Assembly: GCA_023422005.1 (NCBI GenBank)
Contig: JAEZSC010000147.1
Coordinates: 1 to 8,073, forward strand
Direction: 5' to 3'
From: Bacillota bacterium
GTDB taxonomy: Bacteria; Bacillota; Clostridia; Christensenellales; UMGS416
Length of the DNA stretch: 8,073 nt
The notes beneath the pieces are model-generated. The model was given only the letters and a program-made list of their open reading frames with translations, did no database searches and had not been told where the DNA came from. The translations under genes and the position numbers were made by a program. Numbering within the stretch: position 1 is the stretch's first letter; each line of letters starts with the position of its first letter. Shown here piece by piece: positions 1 through 5,837 of this stretch.

Positions 1-202
1 TGTCGTTGATCATGACGTCGTAGATGCTCTCGCGCACCTGCATTTTATTCACGCCGAACCCGCTGGTGCTGTTGCCCTGGGGGTCCAGATCGATGAGCAG
101 CACGTTTTTGTCGCGGGAGGCGACGCAAGCGCTCAAGTTGACCGCTGTGGTTGTCTTGCCCACGCCGCCCTTCTGGTTGGCGATGGCGATGATTTCACCC
201 AA
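1..202 (-). CDS. soj: Chromosome-partitioning ATPase Soj/ParA (N-terminal part, cut by window edge)
   Basis: ParA-family ATPase that works with ParB/Spo0J and parS to segregate the chromosome origin and, in Bacillota, to tune replication initiation. Only the first 67 residues are inside the window. They show the deviant Walker A motif KGGVGKTT (residues 11-18, signature Lys11 and catalytic Lys16) after the strand EIIAIANQ, and the Walker A' strand LLIDLDPQGN (35-44), all very typical of Soj. The chosen start is a TTG at 200-202: it gives the usual N-terminus MGEIIAIANQ, and AGGAGGTG lies 8 bases upstream (211-218). No in-frame ATG is better placed. Two parS sites sit just upstream, which supports a chromosomal Soj rather than a plasmid ParA or a MinD. 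The partner spo0J would be expected beyond the left edge; this is an inference from usual gene order. The family call is very secure. Confidence 0.95.
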   Translation of the reverse strand, partial: MGEIIAIANQKGGVGKTTTAVNLSACVASRDKNVLLIDLDPQGNSTSGFGVNKMQVRESIYDVMIND

Positions 203-212
203 TGGATGGACA

Positions 213-233
213 CCTCCTGTCCGCATAAGTATA
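213..233 (-). promoter_or_regulatory. Candidate soj promoter -10 and ribosome binding site
   Basis: On the minus strand a TATACT hexamer (228-233) lies just upstream of the AGGAGG ribosome binding site (213-218) of soj. Transcription would start near 221, giving a very short leader of about 20 bases. I see no convincing -35 hexamer at the right distance (TTTCAT-like, poor match), so the promoter is tentative. The ribosome binding site is strong and decides the TTG start. Confidence 0.45.
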
Positions 234-293
234 AAGGATTGTTTGGATGAATGAAACAGAATTGTTTATGAATAGGGGATGTATTTGTTTGTA

Positions 294-309
294 TGTTTCA
301 CGTGAAACA
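294..309. promoter_or_regulatory. parS: parS site 1 (ParB/Spo0J loading site)
   Basis: TGTTTCACGTGAAACA is a perfect 16-bp palindrome identical to the canonical Bacillus-type chromosomal parS. ParB/Spo0J binds it, loads and slides as a clamp, and recruits SMC. It lies about 90 bases upstream of the soj start. Its closeness to soj and the second perfect copy 63 bp away make chance occurrence very unlikely. Confidence 0.95.
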
Positions 310-356
310 TTTTCCTGTAGCTGTTTTGAGTGTGTTGGGATGGAGAGGGATGCATA

Positions 357-372
357 TGTTTCACGTGAAACA
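357..372. promoter_or_regulatory. parS: parS site 2 (ParB/Spo0J loading site)
   Basis: A second perfect copy of TGTTTCACGTGAAACA, starting exactly 63 bp after the first. At about 10.5 bp per turn this is six helical turns, so both sites face the same side of the DNA. The flanking bases also match: both copies are preceded by AT-rich sequence and followed by ATT or ATTG. Confidence 0.95.
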
Positions 373-457
373 TTGGATGCCATAGCCCCGTACAGCGTTG
401 CTCTAGCCTTGCACTGTCGCCTCGTACCATTGGTTCATTGCGTCTGAAATACAATCA

Positions 458-486
458 TTGCCCCCGTTTCCATCCCATGCTATGAT
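458..486 (+). promoter_or_regulatory. SigA-type promoter of the aminotransferase gene
   Basis: The -35 hexamer TTGCCC (458-463) and the -10 hexamer TATGAT (481-486) are separated by exactly 17 bases. A TGC just before the -10 gives an extended -10 element. Transcription would start near 493, leaving a leader of about 20 bases before the ATG at 516 and its AAAGGAG ribosome binding site at 501-507. This is one of the best promoter matches in the window. Confidence 0.7.
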
Positions 487-515
487 ACACCCAACAACAA
501 AAAGGAGTGCGATCC

Positions 516-1679
516 ATGATTTCCAGGGAAGTCGCTGAAAACCTGAAGGGCGGGTCCATGATCCGCAAGATGTTCGAGGAAGGCAACCGCCTTCGGGCGC
601 TGTATGGCGCGGAGAATGTGTTCGATTTCTCCATCGGCAACCCGGACATGGAGCCGCCGCAGGCCGTGCGCGACGCACTGCGGGAGCTGGTCAACGAACC
701 CAATGTGCACAAATACATGCCTAACGCCGGCTTTGCCGATGTGCGGGCCACCGTGGCCCAGCGTGAATCCCGGCGCAGCGGCCTTGCCCTCACGGAAAAC
801 CATGTCGTCATGACCGTGGGCGCTGCCGGCGGGCTCAACACGGCGCTCAAGGCGCTGCTGGACCCCGGCGACGAGGTGGTCATTCTGGCTCCCTACTTCG
901 TGGAGTATATCTTCTACATCCGCAACTACAACGGCGTGCCGGTCATCGTGAAGACCGACGCTGACACCTTCCAGCCCGACGCGTCGGCCATTGAGGCGGC
1001 GATCACGCCGCGCACCAAGGCCATCATACTCAATACGCCCAACAACCCCACCGGAACAGTTTATACGCAGGAGACGCTGAACGCCATCGCCGCGGTGCTG
1101 CAGCGCGTGGCGGGGAATGGGCAGGACATTTATGTGCTGTCCGACGAGCCCTACGCCAGCCTGCTCTATGAGGGCCAGCTGCCCAGCGTGCTGGCGGCCT
1201 TTGCCAACGGCATCGTCGTGAATTCCTTCAGCAAGAGCCACAGCCTGCCCGGAGAGCGCATCGGCTATCTGGCTGTGAACCCCAACGCCGTGCAGAGTGA
1301 GCAGTTGATGGCCGCGCTGGCCTTTGCCAACCGCACGTTGGGTTATGTCAACGCTCCTTCGCTTTTCCAGCGGGTTGTGGCCCGCTCCCTGGAAGCCACG
1401 GTGGATGTGGGCGAATACCGCGCCCGGCGGGACCTGCTGCACGGCATCATCACCGGCTTGGGCATGGAATGCCTGCTGCCCGCCGGCGCGTTCTATCTGT
1501 TCCCCAAGGCACCAGGCGGAGACGATGTCGCTTTTGCGGCAAAGGCCGCCACCTACAACATCCTCATCGTGCCGGGCAGCGGCTTTGGCTGGCCGGGCCA
1601 TGTGCGCGTGGCCTACTGCGTGGATCGCGGCGTCATCGAGCGCTCCAGAGGGGCGTGGGAGAAGCTGCTCAAAGGCTAA
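516..1679 (+). CDS. PLP-dependent class I/II aminotransferase (aspartate/aromatic aminotransferase family)
   Basis: A cytosolic fold-type I enzyme that transfers an amino group between an amino acid and a 2-oxo acid using pyridoxal phosphate. The 387-residue protein has the family's usual length and all key motifs: FSIGNPDMEPP near residues 38-48, NNPTG at 176-180, SDEPY with the PLP-nitrogen-binding Asp210 and Tyr213, SFSKSHSLPGERIGY with the Schiff-base Lys240 and phosphate-binding Arg248, and the carboxylate-binding Arg364 in GHVRVAY. The N-terminal pattern (SMIRKMFEEGNRL) matches the clostridial 'pyridoxal phosphate-dependent aminotransferase' group. I chose the ATG at 516 because AAAGGAG (501-507) lies 8 bases upstream; the longer GTG start at 507 would overlap that site. 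It has its own promoter and terminator, so it is probably monocistronic. Substrate cannot be fixed from sequence: aspartate, aromatic amino acids or alanine are all possible. No active-site residue is missing. Confidence 0.93.
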   Translation: MISREVAENLKGGSMIRKMFEEGNRLRALYGAENVFDFSIGNPDMEPPQAVRDALRELVNEPNVHKYMPNAGFADVRATVAQRESRRSGLALTENHVVMTVGAAGGLNTALKALLDPGDEVVILAPYFVEYIFYIRNYNGVPVIVKTDADTFQPDASAIEAAITPRTKAIILNTPNNPTGTVYTQETLNAIAAVLQRVAGNGQDIYVLSDEPYASLLYEGQLPSVLAAFANGIVVNSFSKSHSLPGERIGYLAVNPNAVQSEQLMAALAFANRTLGYVNAPSLFQRVVARSLEATVDVGEYRARRDLLHGIITGLGMECLLPAGAFYLFPKAPGGDDVAFAAKAATYNILIVPGSGFGWPGHVRVAYCVDRGVIERSRGAWEKLLKG

Positions 1680-1748
1680 CGTCTTTGGAAAATGGCTGAG
1701 GCATAGGCTTAGCAGAATGCATGCGTTGCTTTTTGGTACGATGAACAA

Positions 1749-1798
1749 TAAGGAAAACAAGCCGCCAGGAGCTTCCCCCTGGCGGCTTGTTTTCCTTA
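1749..1798. terminator. Long bidirectional intrinsic terminator
   Basis: A perfect 21-bp inverted repeat (arms 1749-1769 and 1778-1798) encloses an 8-base loop. The GC core GCCGCCAGG/CCTGGCGGC is flanked by an A-rich left arm and a TTGTTTTCC right arm, so a U-rich tract follows the core whichever strand is transcribed. It lies between the convergent aminotransferase (ends 1679) and esterase (ends 1836) and would stop both transcripts. Confidence 0.88.
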
Positions 1799-1835
1799 AA
1801 GGCTCTGTTTGAAGTAGTGCTCGTTAGCGCGATCT

Positions 1836-2621
1836 TTATTGAGCCTTTTCCTTCTTGCGGATCTCATTGAACATTTTGAGAGCCACCTGGATCTGCTCAT
1901 CCCAATAATCCCACGTGTGCTCGCGGCCGGGGGTGGATTCCCAACGCACCGGCAGGCCCAGCGCCTGGATGTGGGCCAGGTACTTCAGGTTGTCCTCATA
2001 CAGGAAGTCTTTGTCGCCGCAGGCAATGTACAGATCCGGCTGCACCGGGCCCTTGGCCACAACTTCGGCCAGGTGGAACAGGTCGTTGATGCTGCCTTTG
2101 AAATCTGCGGCGGTGCCAAAGGTCTGGCGCAGCTCGTCGCTGAACAGCGGCCGATCACTGTCCAAGGCCTCGCCCATGTTGGTGGCAGCGGAAAAAGCCG
2201 CGGCGGCCCGGAAGCGTTCAGGAAAGTTGAGCGCCAGCTTCAACGTGCCGTAGCCACCCATGGAAAGGCCGGCCACATAGTTGTCCTCGCGCTTGGTGCT
2301 CAGCGGGAAGATGGAGCTCATGGCCGTGGGCAGCTCCTGGCTTACGAAGGTCCAGTAGCGGTTGCCCATCTTGCGGTCGGTGTAAAAACTGTGATCCACC
2401 GCCGGCATGATCACGGCGAAGTCCGGAGCCAGGGAGGCCACGTGGCGCTCGATGGAGGACATGCGCATCCACGCGCTGTGGTCGTCGGAATAGCCGTGCA
2501 GCAGATAGAGCGTGGGGATCTCCCGTTGCTGGGCGGGAACCTTTGCCACGGGCAGCAGCACGTTCACGTTTACGTGCAGGCCCAGCGCCTCAGAGAAGAA
2601 TTGGGTTTGCAGAAAAGCCAT
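1836..2621 (-). CDS. Serine esterase, EstA/FrmB-like (PF00756 esterase family)
   Basis: An alpha/beta-hydrolase of the 'esterase family protein' group, which includes the lactic-acid-bacterial tributyrin esterase EstA and S-formylglutathione hydrolase-like enzymes. The 261-residue length fits. Visible features are the oxyanion HG motif (residues 42-43, LLHGYSDDHSAW), the nucleophile elbow GLSMGG with Ser120, the acid Asp205 in CGDKDFLYEDN, and His235 in REHTWDYWD. There is no signal peptide or membrane segment, so it should be cytosolic. The start is the ATG at 2619-2621: AGGAGG (2629-2634) sits 7 bases upstream, and the longer in-frame extension has no ribosome binding site. It lies 108 bases downstream of glpK on the same strand with no clear promoter or terminator between, so co-transcription is likely. 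It could cleave short acyl esters of glycerol, acetylated sugars or thioesters; the true substrate is not known. Confidence 0.9.
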   Translation of the reverse strand: MAFLQTQFFSEALGLHVNVNVLLPVAKVPAQQREIPTLYLLHGYSDDHSAWMRMSSIERHVASLAPDFAVIMPAVDHSFYTDRKMGNRYWTFVSQELPTAMSSIFPLSTKREDNYVAGLSMGGYGTLKLALNFPERFRAAAAFSAATNMGEALDSDRPLFSDELRQTFGTAADFKGSINDLFHLAEVVAKGPVQPDLYIACGDKDFLYEDNLKYLAHIQALGLPVRWESTPGREHTWDYWDEQIQVALKMFNEIRKKEKAQ

Positions 2622-2729
2622 GGTCGTTCCTCCTGTAGTGTTTATTCGGCAAAAAAACTTCTGCGGTACATCTGATCGACGCCAGTTGGCGGCGATACTC
2701 GTAGCTTGCAGCAACGACCGGCAATGCTC

Positions 2730-4226
2730 TTATGTCGGCGAGCCGACATTCCGCATTGCCTGTGATACAGCCTTGTGCCAGCCGGAAACAGTGCGATCGA
2801 TGGACGCCTGGTCTCCCCGGGGTTCATAGCGCTGGGCGATGGCCGCGCGTTTGGCCAGTTCATCGGTGCCGCTGTAGATGCCCGCGGCCAGCGCCGCCAT
2901 GGCCGCCGCGCCCAGCGCCGTGGTCTCGGCGCAGGCCGGCCGCAGCACCGGGCAAGCCAGCAGGTCGGCCTGGAACTGCATCAGGAAGCGGTTGGACGAA
3001 GCGCCGCCATCCACCCGCAGGGTGCAAATGCTGTGCCCGGCGTCGGCTTCCATGGCCCGAAGCACGTCCAGCGATTGCAGCGCGATGGCTTCCAGTGCCG
3101 CGCGTACGATATGGGCGCGGCCGCTGCCACGGGTCAGGCCCGTTATGGTCCCGCGGGCGTACATGTCCCACCACGGTGCGCCAAGGCCGGTGAAGGCCGG
3201 CACCAAATATACGCCGCCGGTATCCGGCACGCTCAGCGCCAGCTCCTCGCTCTCGGCAGCGGTGCGGATGAGGCCCAGCTCATCCCTCAGCCATTGCAGC
3301 ACGGCGCCGGCCATGAACACCGAGCCCTCCAGCGCGTATTGCAGGCCGTGTCCCAAATCCCAGGCCACGGTGGTCAGCAGCCGGTTGGCCGAATCCACGG
3401 CCTGCCCGCCGGTGTTCATCAGCAGAAAGCAGCCGGTGCCGTAGGTGTTTTTCACGTCGCCTTCGGCGAAGCATGCCTGGCCAAACAGCGCCGCCTGCTG
3501 GTCGCCGGCTATGGAGAGAATGGGGATCTCCCGTCCCAGCACATCCCGGCGCAGCAGGCCATAGGGCGCGGCATTGGGTAGCACCTGCGGCAACACCTGT
3601 TCCGGTACATCGAACAATCTGAGCATTTCCTCATCCCACGCGCCGGTGTGGATGTTGTAGAGCATCGTTCGTGAGGCGTTGGCGGCGTCGGTGCAGTGGC
3701 GGTGGTCGGCGGTCAGGTTCCACAGCAGCCAGCTGTCCACGGTGCCGAAGGCCAGCTCGCCGCGCTGGGCCTGTGCCCGCGCGCCGGGCACGTTGTCCAG
3801 CATCCATTGCAGCTTGGAACCGGAGAAGTAGGCGTCCAGCACCAGGCCGGTGCGCGCGCGCACGTCGGGCTCGCAGCCCTGGGCCTGCAGCTCGGAGCAC
3901 CGGGCCGCCGTGCGGCGGCACTGCCACACGATGGCCTTGTGCACCGGAGCGCCTGTCTTGCGGTTCCACAGCACGGCGGTCTCCCGCTGGTTGGCGATGC
4001 CGATGGCAGCGATGTCCGCCGTGCTGATGCCGGCGCGGGACACCGCTTCGCGCAGCGTCTCGGTCTGGGTGCTCAGGATGTCATAGGGGTCGTGCTCCAC
4101 CCAGCCGGGCTGGGGGTATATCTGCCGGAACTCCCGCTGGGCGCTGGCCACGGGGCGCAGGTCGTTGTCGAAGACGATGCTGCGGGAGCTGGTTGTGCCC
4201 TGGTCCAGCGCGATGATGTACTTCAT
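2730..4226 (-). CDS. glpK: Glycerol kinase
   Basis: Phosphorylates glycerol with ATP to sn-glycerol 3-phosphate in the cytosol, trapping glycerol for glycolysis or lipid synthesis. The 498 residues cover the full FGGY-kinase fold. Motifs include DQGTTSSRS (7-15), the glycerol-contact pair R81-E82 in NQRET, AGDQQAALFG with catalytic Asp242, NTYGTG (260-265), FTGLGAPWWD (345-354) and the ATP-site DGGASSNRFLMQFQADLL (406-423). The start is the ATG at 4224-4226: GGAGG ends 5 bases upstream, and the longer frame would need a TTG lying within that site. Enterococcus-type enzymes carry a phosphorylatable His (YHFYG) 14 residues before the catalytic Asp; here that position is Asp228 (RRDVLG), so activation by HPr looks lost. 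No glpF or glpD is visible nearby. It is followed by an esterase, which could supply glycerol. Confidence 0.96.
   Translation of the reverse strand: MKYIIALDQGTTSSRSIVFDNDLRPVASAQREFRQIYPQPGWVEHDPYDILSTQTETLREAVSRAGISTADIAAIGIANQRETAVLWNRKTGAPVHKAIVWQCRRTAARCSELQAQGCEPDVRARTGLVLDAYFSGSKLQWMLDNVPGARAQAQRGELAFGTVDSWLLWNLTADHRHCTDAANASRTMLYNIHTGAWDEEMLRLFDVPEQVLPQVLPNAAPYGLLRRDVLGREIPILSIAGDQQAALFGQACFAEGDVKNTYGTGCFLLMNTGGQAVDSANRLLTTVAWDLGHGLQYALEGSVFMAGAVLQWLRDELGLIRTAAESEELALSVPDTGGVYLVPAFTGLGAPWWDMYARGTITGLTRGSGRAHIVRAALEAIALQSLDVLRAMEADAGHSICTLRVDGGASSNRFLMQFQADLLACPVLRPACAETTALGAAAMAALAAGIYSGTDELAKRAAIAQRYEPRGDQASIDRTVSGWHKAVSQAMRNVGSPT
2732..2749 (-). repeat. Perfect inverted repeat across the glpK stop codon
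   Basis: ATGTCGGC-GA-GCCGACAT is an 8-bp perfect inverted repeat with a 2-base centre, in practice a 7-bp stem and 4-base loop. It covers the last codons of glpK and touches the stop. No U-tract follows on the minus strand, so I do not call it a terminator. It may stabilise the 3' end of the glpK message or slow passage into the esterase gene. Confidence 0.55.
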
Positions 4227-4290
4227 GGCGTCCTCCAAAGGCTAGACTACATGGATATAGAAATATATAGCTTTGAGATGCTATTGATTC

Positions 4291-4320
4291 ATTTTACACC
4301 AGTGAGGGGGCGAGTGAAAA
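4291..4320 (-). promoter_or_regulatory. Candidate glpK promoter
   Basis: On the minus strand TTTTCA (4315-4320) and TAAAAT (4291-4296) are separated by 18 bases and would start transcription near 4284, about 58 bases before the glpK ATG. The hexamers match 4/6 and 5/6 of the sigA consensus. AT-rich TATAT-containing sequence at 4254-4268 offers weaker alternatives without a good -35. I see no catabolite-repression (cre) site in this gap. Confidence 0.35.
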
Positions 4321-4482
4321 GGGGGAGACCATGGCAGCGCCCGCCGTGCTGTGTTGTCCGGTTGCATGAATGCTCGCAGAACATTCAGAAGCGGTCTCAT
4401 GTCAGACGTATGCCCGGTGCCATGGAACACTCGCGATTCGGATAGCATAGCCTATATCAGATTGTGCAGAGGAGAATATGAG

Positions 4483-4641
4483 ATGAAGCATATCCAGGTA
4501 GTCAACCAACAAAAAGCAAAGGTCGAATCAGTATTCACATGGCCGAAATGCAGTTTTTGCGGGTATTGCCATCCAAACGACCTGACAAAGTGCCCCAGGA
4601 TCCTTCATTTTGATAAACATTTTCCCGCCGGTAGGAACTAA
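4483..4641 (+). CDS. Small Cys/His-rich protein, zinc-knuckle-like (52 aa), function unknown
   Basis: The ATG at 4483 is preceded by AGAGGAG, with GGAG at 4471-4474 and an 8-base spacer, which supports real translation. The 52-residue product has a cluster C23-x2-C26-x2-C29-H30-x6-C37 followed by Pro, reminiscent of CCHC-type zinc knuckles (C-x2-C-G...H...C-P) but not the exact classical spacing. Further His residues follow (42, 46). No signal peptide or membrane segment is seen. Base composition is clearly less GC-rich than the large neighbours, which could mean recent transfer or simply a small gene in an AT-richer gap. Its TAA (4639-4641) overlaps the TAG (4638-4640) of the convergent gene by two bases, so no terminator fits between them. 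I find no strong promoter upstream. The protein is not a family I can name; metal or nucleic-acid binding is an inference from the Cys/His pattern. Confidence 0.55.
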   Translation: MKHIQVVNQQKAKVESVFTWPKCSFCGYCHPNDLTKCPRILHFDKHFPAGRN

Positions 4642-5597
4642 GAAAATACCACTGCTGCCGGCAGGTCCAGGTCGTTGATTCTGTAATCCAGCGTTCTGCC
4701 GGTGGCGCCCGTCAGTTTGTAGTCTTGGCTGTATATCATGTTGGAAATCACGAGCTTGCCGTCCTCGGGCATGGCGTATTCGATCTTGAGAATACCGTCC
4801 TTCAGGTAGTGGATGGAGCAGCAGGGATGGTTCATCTCCGCCAGATTTTTTACGGCGACGGTGTTCACCTTCCATACCTCCAGCAGCAGCTTTTTATGCA
4901 GCGTGGTTACAGCATCGATGGCCTCCACGGTATCGATGGGATCGCCAACCTGCAGGCCGCTAAAGGAGTCATAGGAAAGCACGTCCTTGACGACCACGGG
5001 GAAGCCGTCGGGGGTGGACATGCGGTTGTAGGTGTTAAAGTTCATATACATCCGGTATCCGGTGTCGGTGGCATAGCAGGCATACACGGAACCGTCCTGC
5101 CTTTTCCGCATGGCGGTGGTTGGGTAAGCCAACAGGATCGAACCTGTGTAATTCGGCCTCGATCCCAGCCCCTCATAGAAACAAGCGTCTCTGTTGAGAT
5201 ACAAGAAGCCTTCCGTATCGAAGAAAAGAGCCTCTTCCTTGAATACGGGTATAGGCGCCAGCGATTTGATGTCGTCACTGACCATGCTGGATTGGATCAT
5301 GGTCAGATAGTCATCCGCGGCCTTATCCAAGGCGCTCCCAATGTAGGGCTGCCTGTCTTTGGCCGCATTGGTGGCCACGTTTGTAACCGCCTGCGCTGTT
5401 TGCTGCGCCGAGGGAGTGGGGGCATCGCTGGCCATAGCGACGGGTGCAGCCGTAGGCAGGGTAATGGCTTCCACACTGGCGGTCTTCGCCATGGCCGCTG
5501 TTCTACGCATGTCCGCAGCTGTGCTGATAGCCCAGACGATGCCGCCGATGGCCAGGGCCAGTGCGGTGCACAATATTGCTAACAGACATTTTTTCAT
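4638..5597 (-). CDS. Unrecognised exported or membrane-anchored protein (319 aa)
   Basis: I do not recognise this family with confidence. The start is the ATG at 5595-5597: GAGGAG lies 4 bases upstream, whereas the in-frame ATG 12 bases earlier overlaps that site and has none of its own. Residues 2-3 are Lys, followed by a hydrophobic helix at about 4-24 (CLLAILCTALALAIGGIVWAI), which is either a signal peptide or a single membrane anchor. There is no well-placed lipobox Cys. Residues 38-80 are a low-complexity Ala/Thr/Pro/Gln linker, as in proteins spaced away from the membrane. The rest (about 85-319) is a mixed alpha/beta extracellular domain. Within it, GLQVGDPIDTVEAIDAV (214-230) followed by beta-rich LKDGILKIEY and LVISNMIYS resembles the BamE/BLIP-like pattern of small secreted domains; this is only a suggestion. 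It has its own promoter and is divergent from fucI. Confidence 0.82.
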   Translation of the reverse strand: MKKCLLAILCTALALAIGGIVWAISTAADMRRTAAMAKTASVEAITLPTAAPVAMASDAPTPSAQQTAQAVTNVATNAAKDRQPYIGSALDKAADDYLTMIQSSMVSDDIKSLAPIPVFKEEALFFDTEGFLYLNRDACFYEGLGSRPNYTGSILLAYPTTAMRKRQDGSVYACYATDTGYRMYMNFNTYNRMSTPDGFPVVVKDVLSYDSFSGLQVGDPIDTVEAIDAVTTLHKKLLLEVWKVNTVAVKNLAEMNHPCCSIHYLKDGILKIEYAMPEDGKLVISNMIYSQDYKLTGATGRTLDYRINDLDLPAAVVFS

Positions 5598-5678
5598 AAA
5601 GCTCCTCATCGCTCTGGTCAGGGTCAAAGGATAGACGCGCAACCAAGGAATCGGAACGGTTATATTTATATACATCCT

Positions 5679-5707
5679 ATTGTAAAATATAGTCGGCTGC
5701 CAATCAA
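5679..5707 (-). promoter_or_regulatory. Candidate promoter of the exported-protein gene
   Basis: On the minus strand TTGATT (5702-5707) and TACAAT (5679-5684) are spaced by 17 bases, with 4/6 and 5/6 matches to the sigA consensus. The start would be near 5672, giving a leader of about 75 bases before the ATG at 5597. Confidence 0.55.
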
Positions 5708-5778
5708 CGCGTTTGTTTCGACATGCTTAGCGATCAGATAACCCCGCATGGGTTGCCGCAAAATTACAGTTGAAACAT

Positions 5779-5792
5779 CGCGAAACGTTTCA
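5779..5792. promoter_or_regulatory. Candidate LacI/GalR-type operator, upstream of fucI promoter
   Basis: The perfect 10-bp palindrome GAAACGTTTC (5782-5791) lies just upstream of the fucI -35. A central CG flanked by AAA/TTT is the hallmark of LacI/GalR-family operators. The stretch CGCGAAACGTT recurs in inverted orientation at 5838-5848. A further TGAAAC at 5771-5776 also forms an inverted repeat with GTTTCA (5787-5792). The regulator itself is not in the window. Confidence 0.5.
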
Positions 5793-5800
5793 TTTCCATC

Positions 5801-5829
5801 TGTACACAATGCTTCAACGGCGATATAAT
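5801..5829 (+). promoter_or_regulatory. Promoter of fucI
   Basis: A perfect -10 TATAAT (5824-5829) is preceded, at a 17-base spacing, by TGTACA (5801-5806), a 4/6 match to the -35 consensus. Transcription would start near 5836, about 97 bases before the fucI ATG. Operator candidates lie immediately on both sides, which fits a regulated sugar gene. Confidence 0.62.
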
Positions 5830-5837
5830 CAGAGCAT

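Larger units (their letters stand above)
203..515. other. Divergent intergenic region soj / aminotransferase
   Basis: This roughly 310-base gap separates two divergent genes and is AT-richer than its flanks. It holds the soj ribosome binding site and candidate -10, two perfect parS sites (294-309 and 357-372), and a strong promoter for the aminotransferase (458-486). Short open frames on both strands run straight through the parS palindromes and lack ribosome binding sites, so I do not call them genes. In many Bacillota rsmG (gidB) or noc lies directly upstream of soj; neither is here. I see nothing else between 373 and 457. Confidence 0.7.

Noticed and set aside
247..454. Short open frames on both strands across the parS sites.
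   Set aside because: They translate the parS palindromes, lack ribosome binding sites and overlap each other; they are by-products of palindromic sequence.
480..1760. Long (426-codon) frame antisense to the aminotransferase.
   Set aside because: It mirrors the codon pattern of a gene with all catalytic motifs intact; its His/Gly/Arg-rich product and lack of a ribosome binding site mark it as a GC-rich shadow.
1839..3581. Plus-strand frames opposite the esterase and glpK.
   Set aside because: They are shadows of two clearly recognised minus-strand genes.
4227..4482. Possible riboswitch or T-box in the gap upstream of glpK.
   Set aside because: No conserved leader motif, long nested hairpins or terminator is visible; only a candidate promoter and weak short repeats are present.
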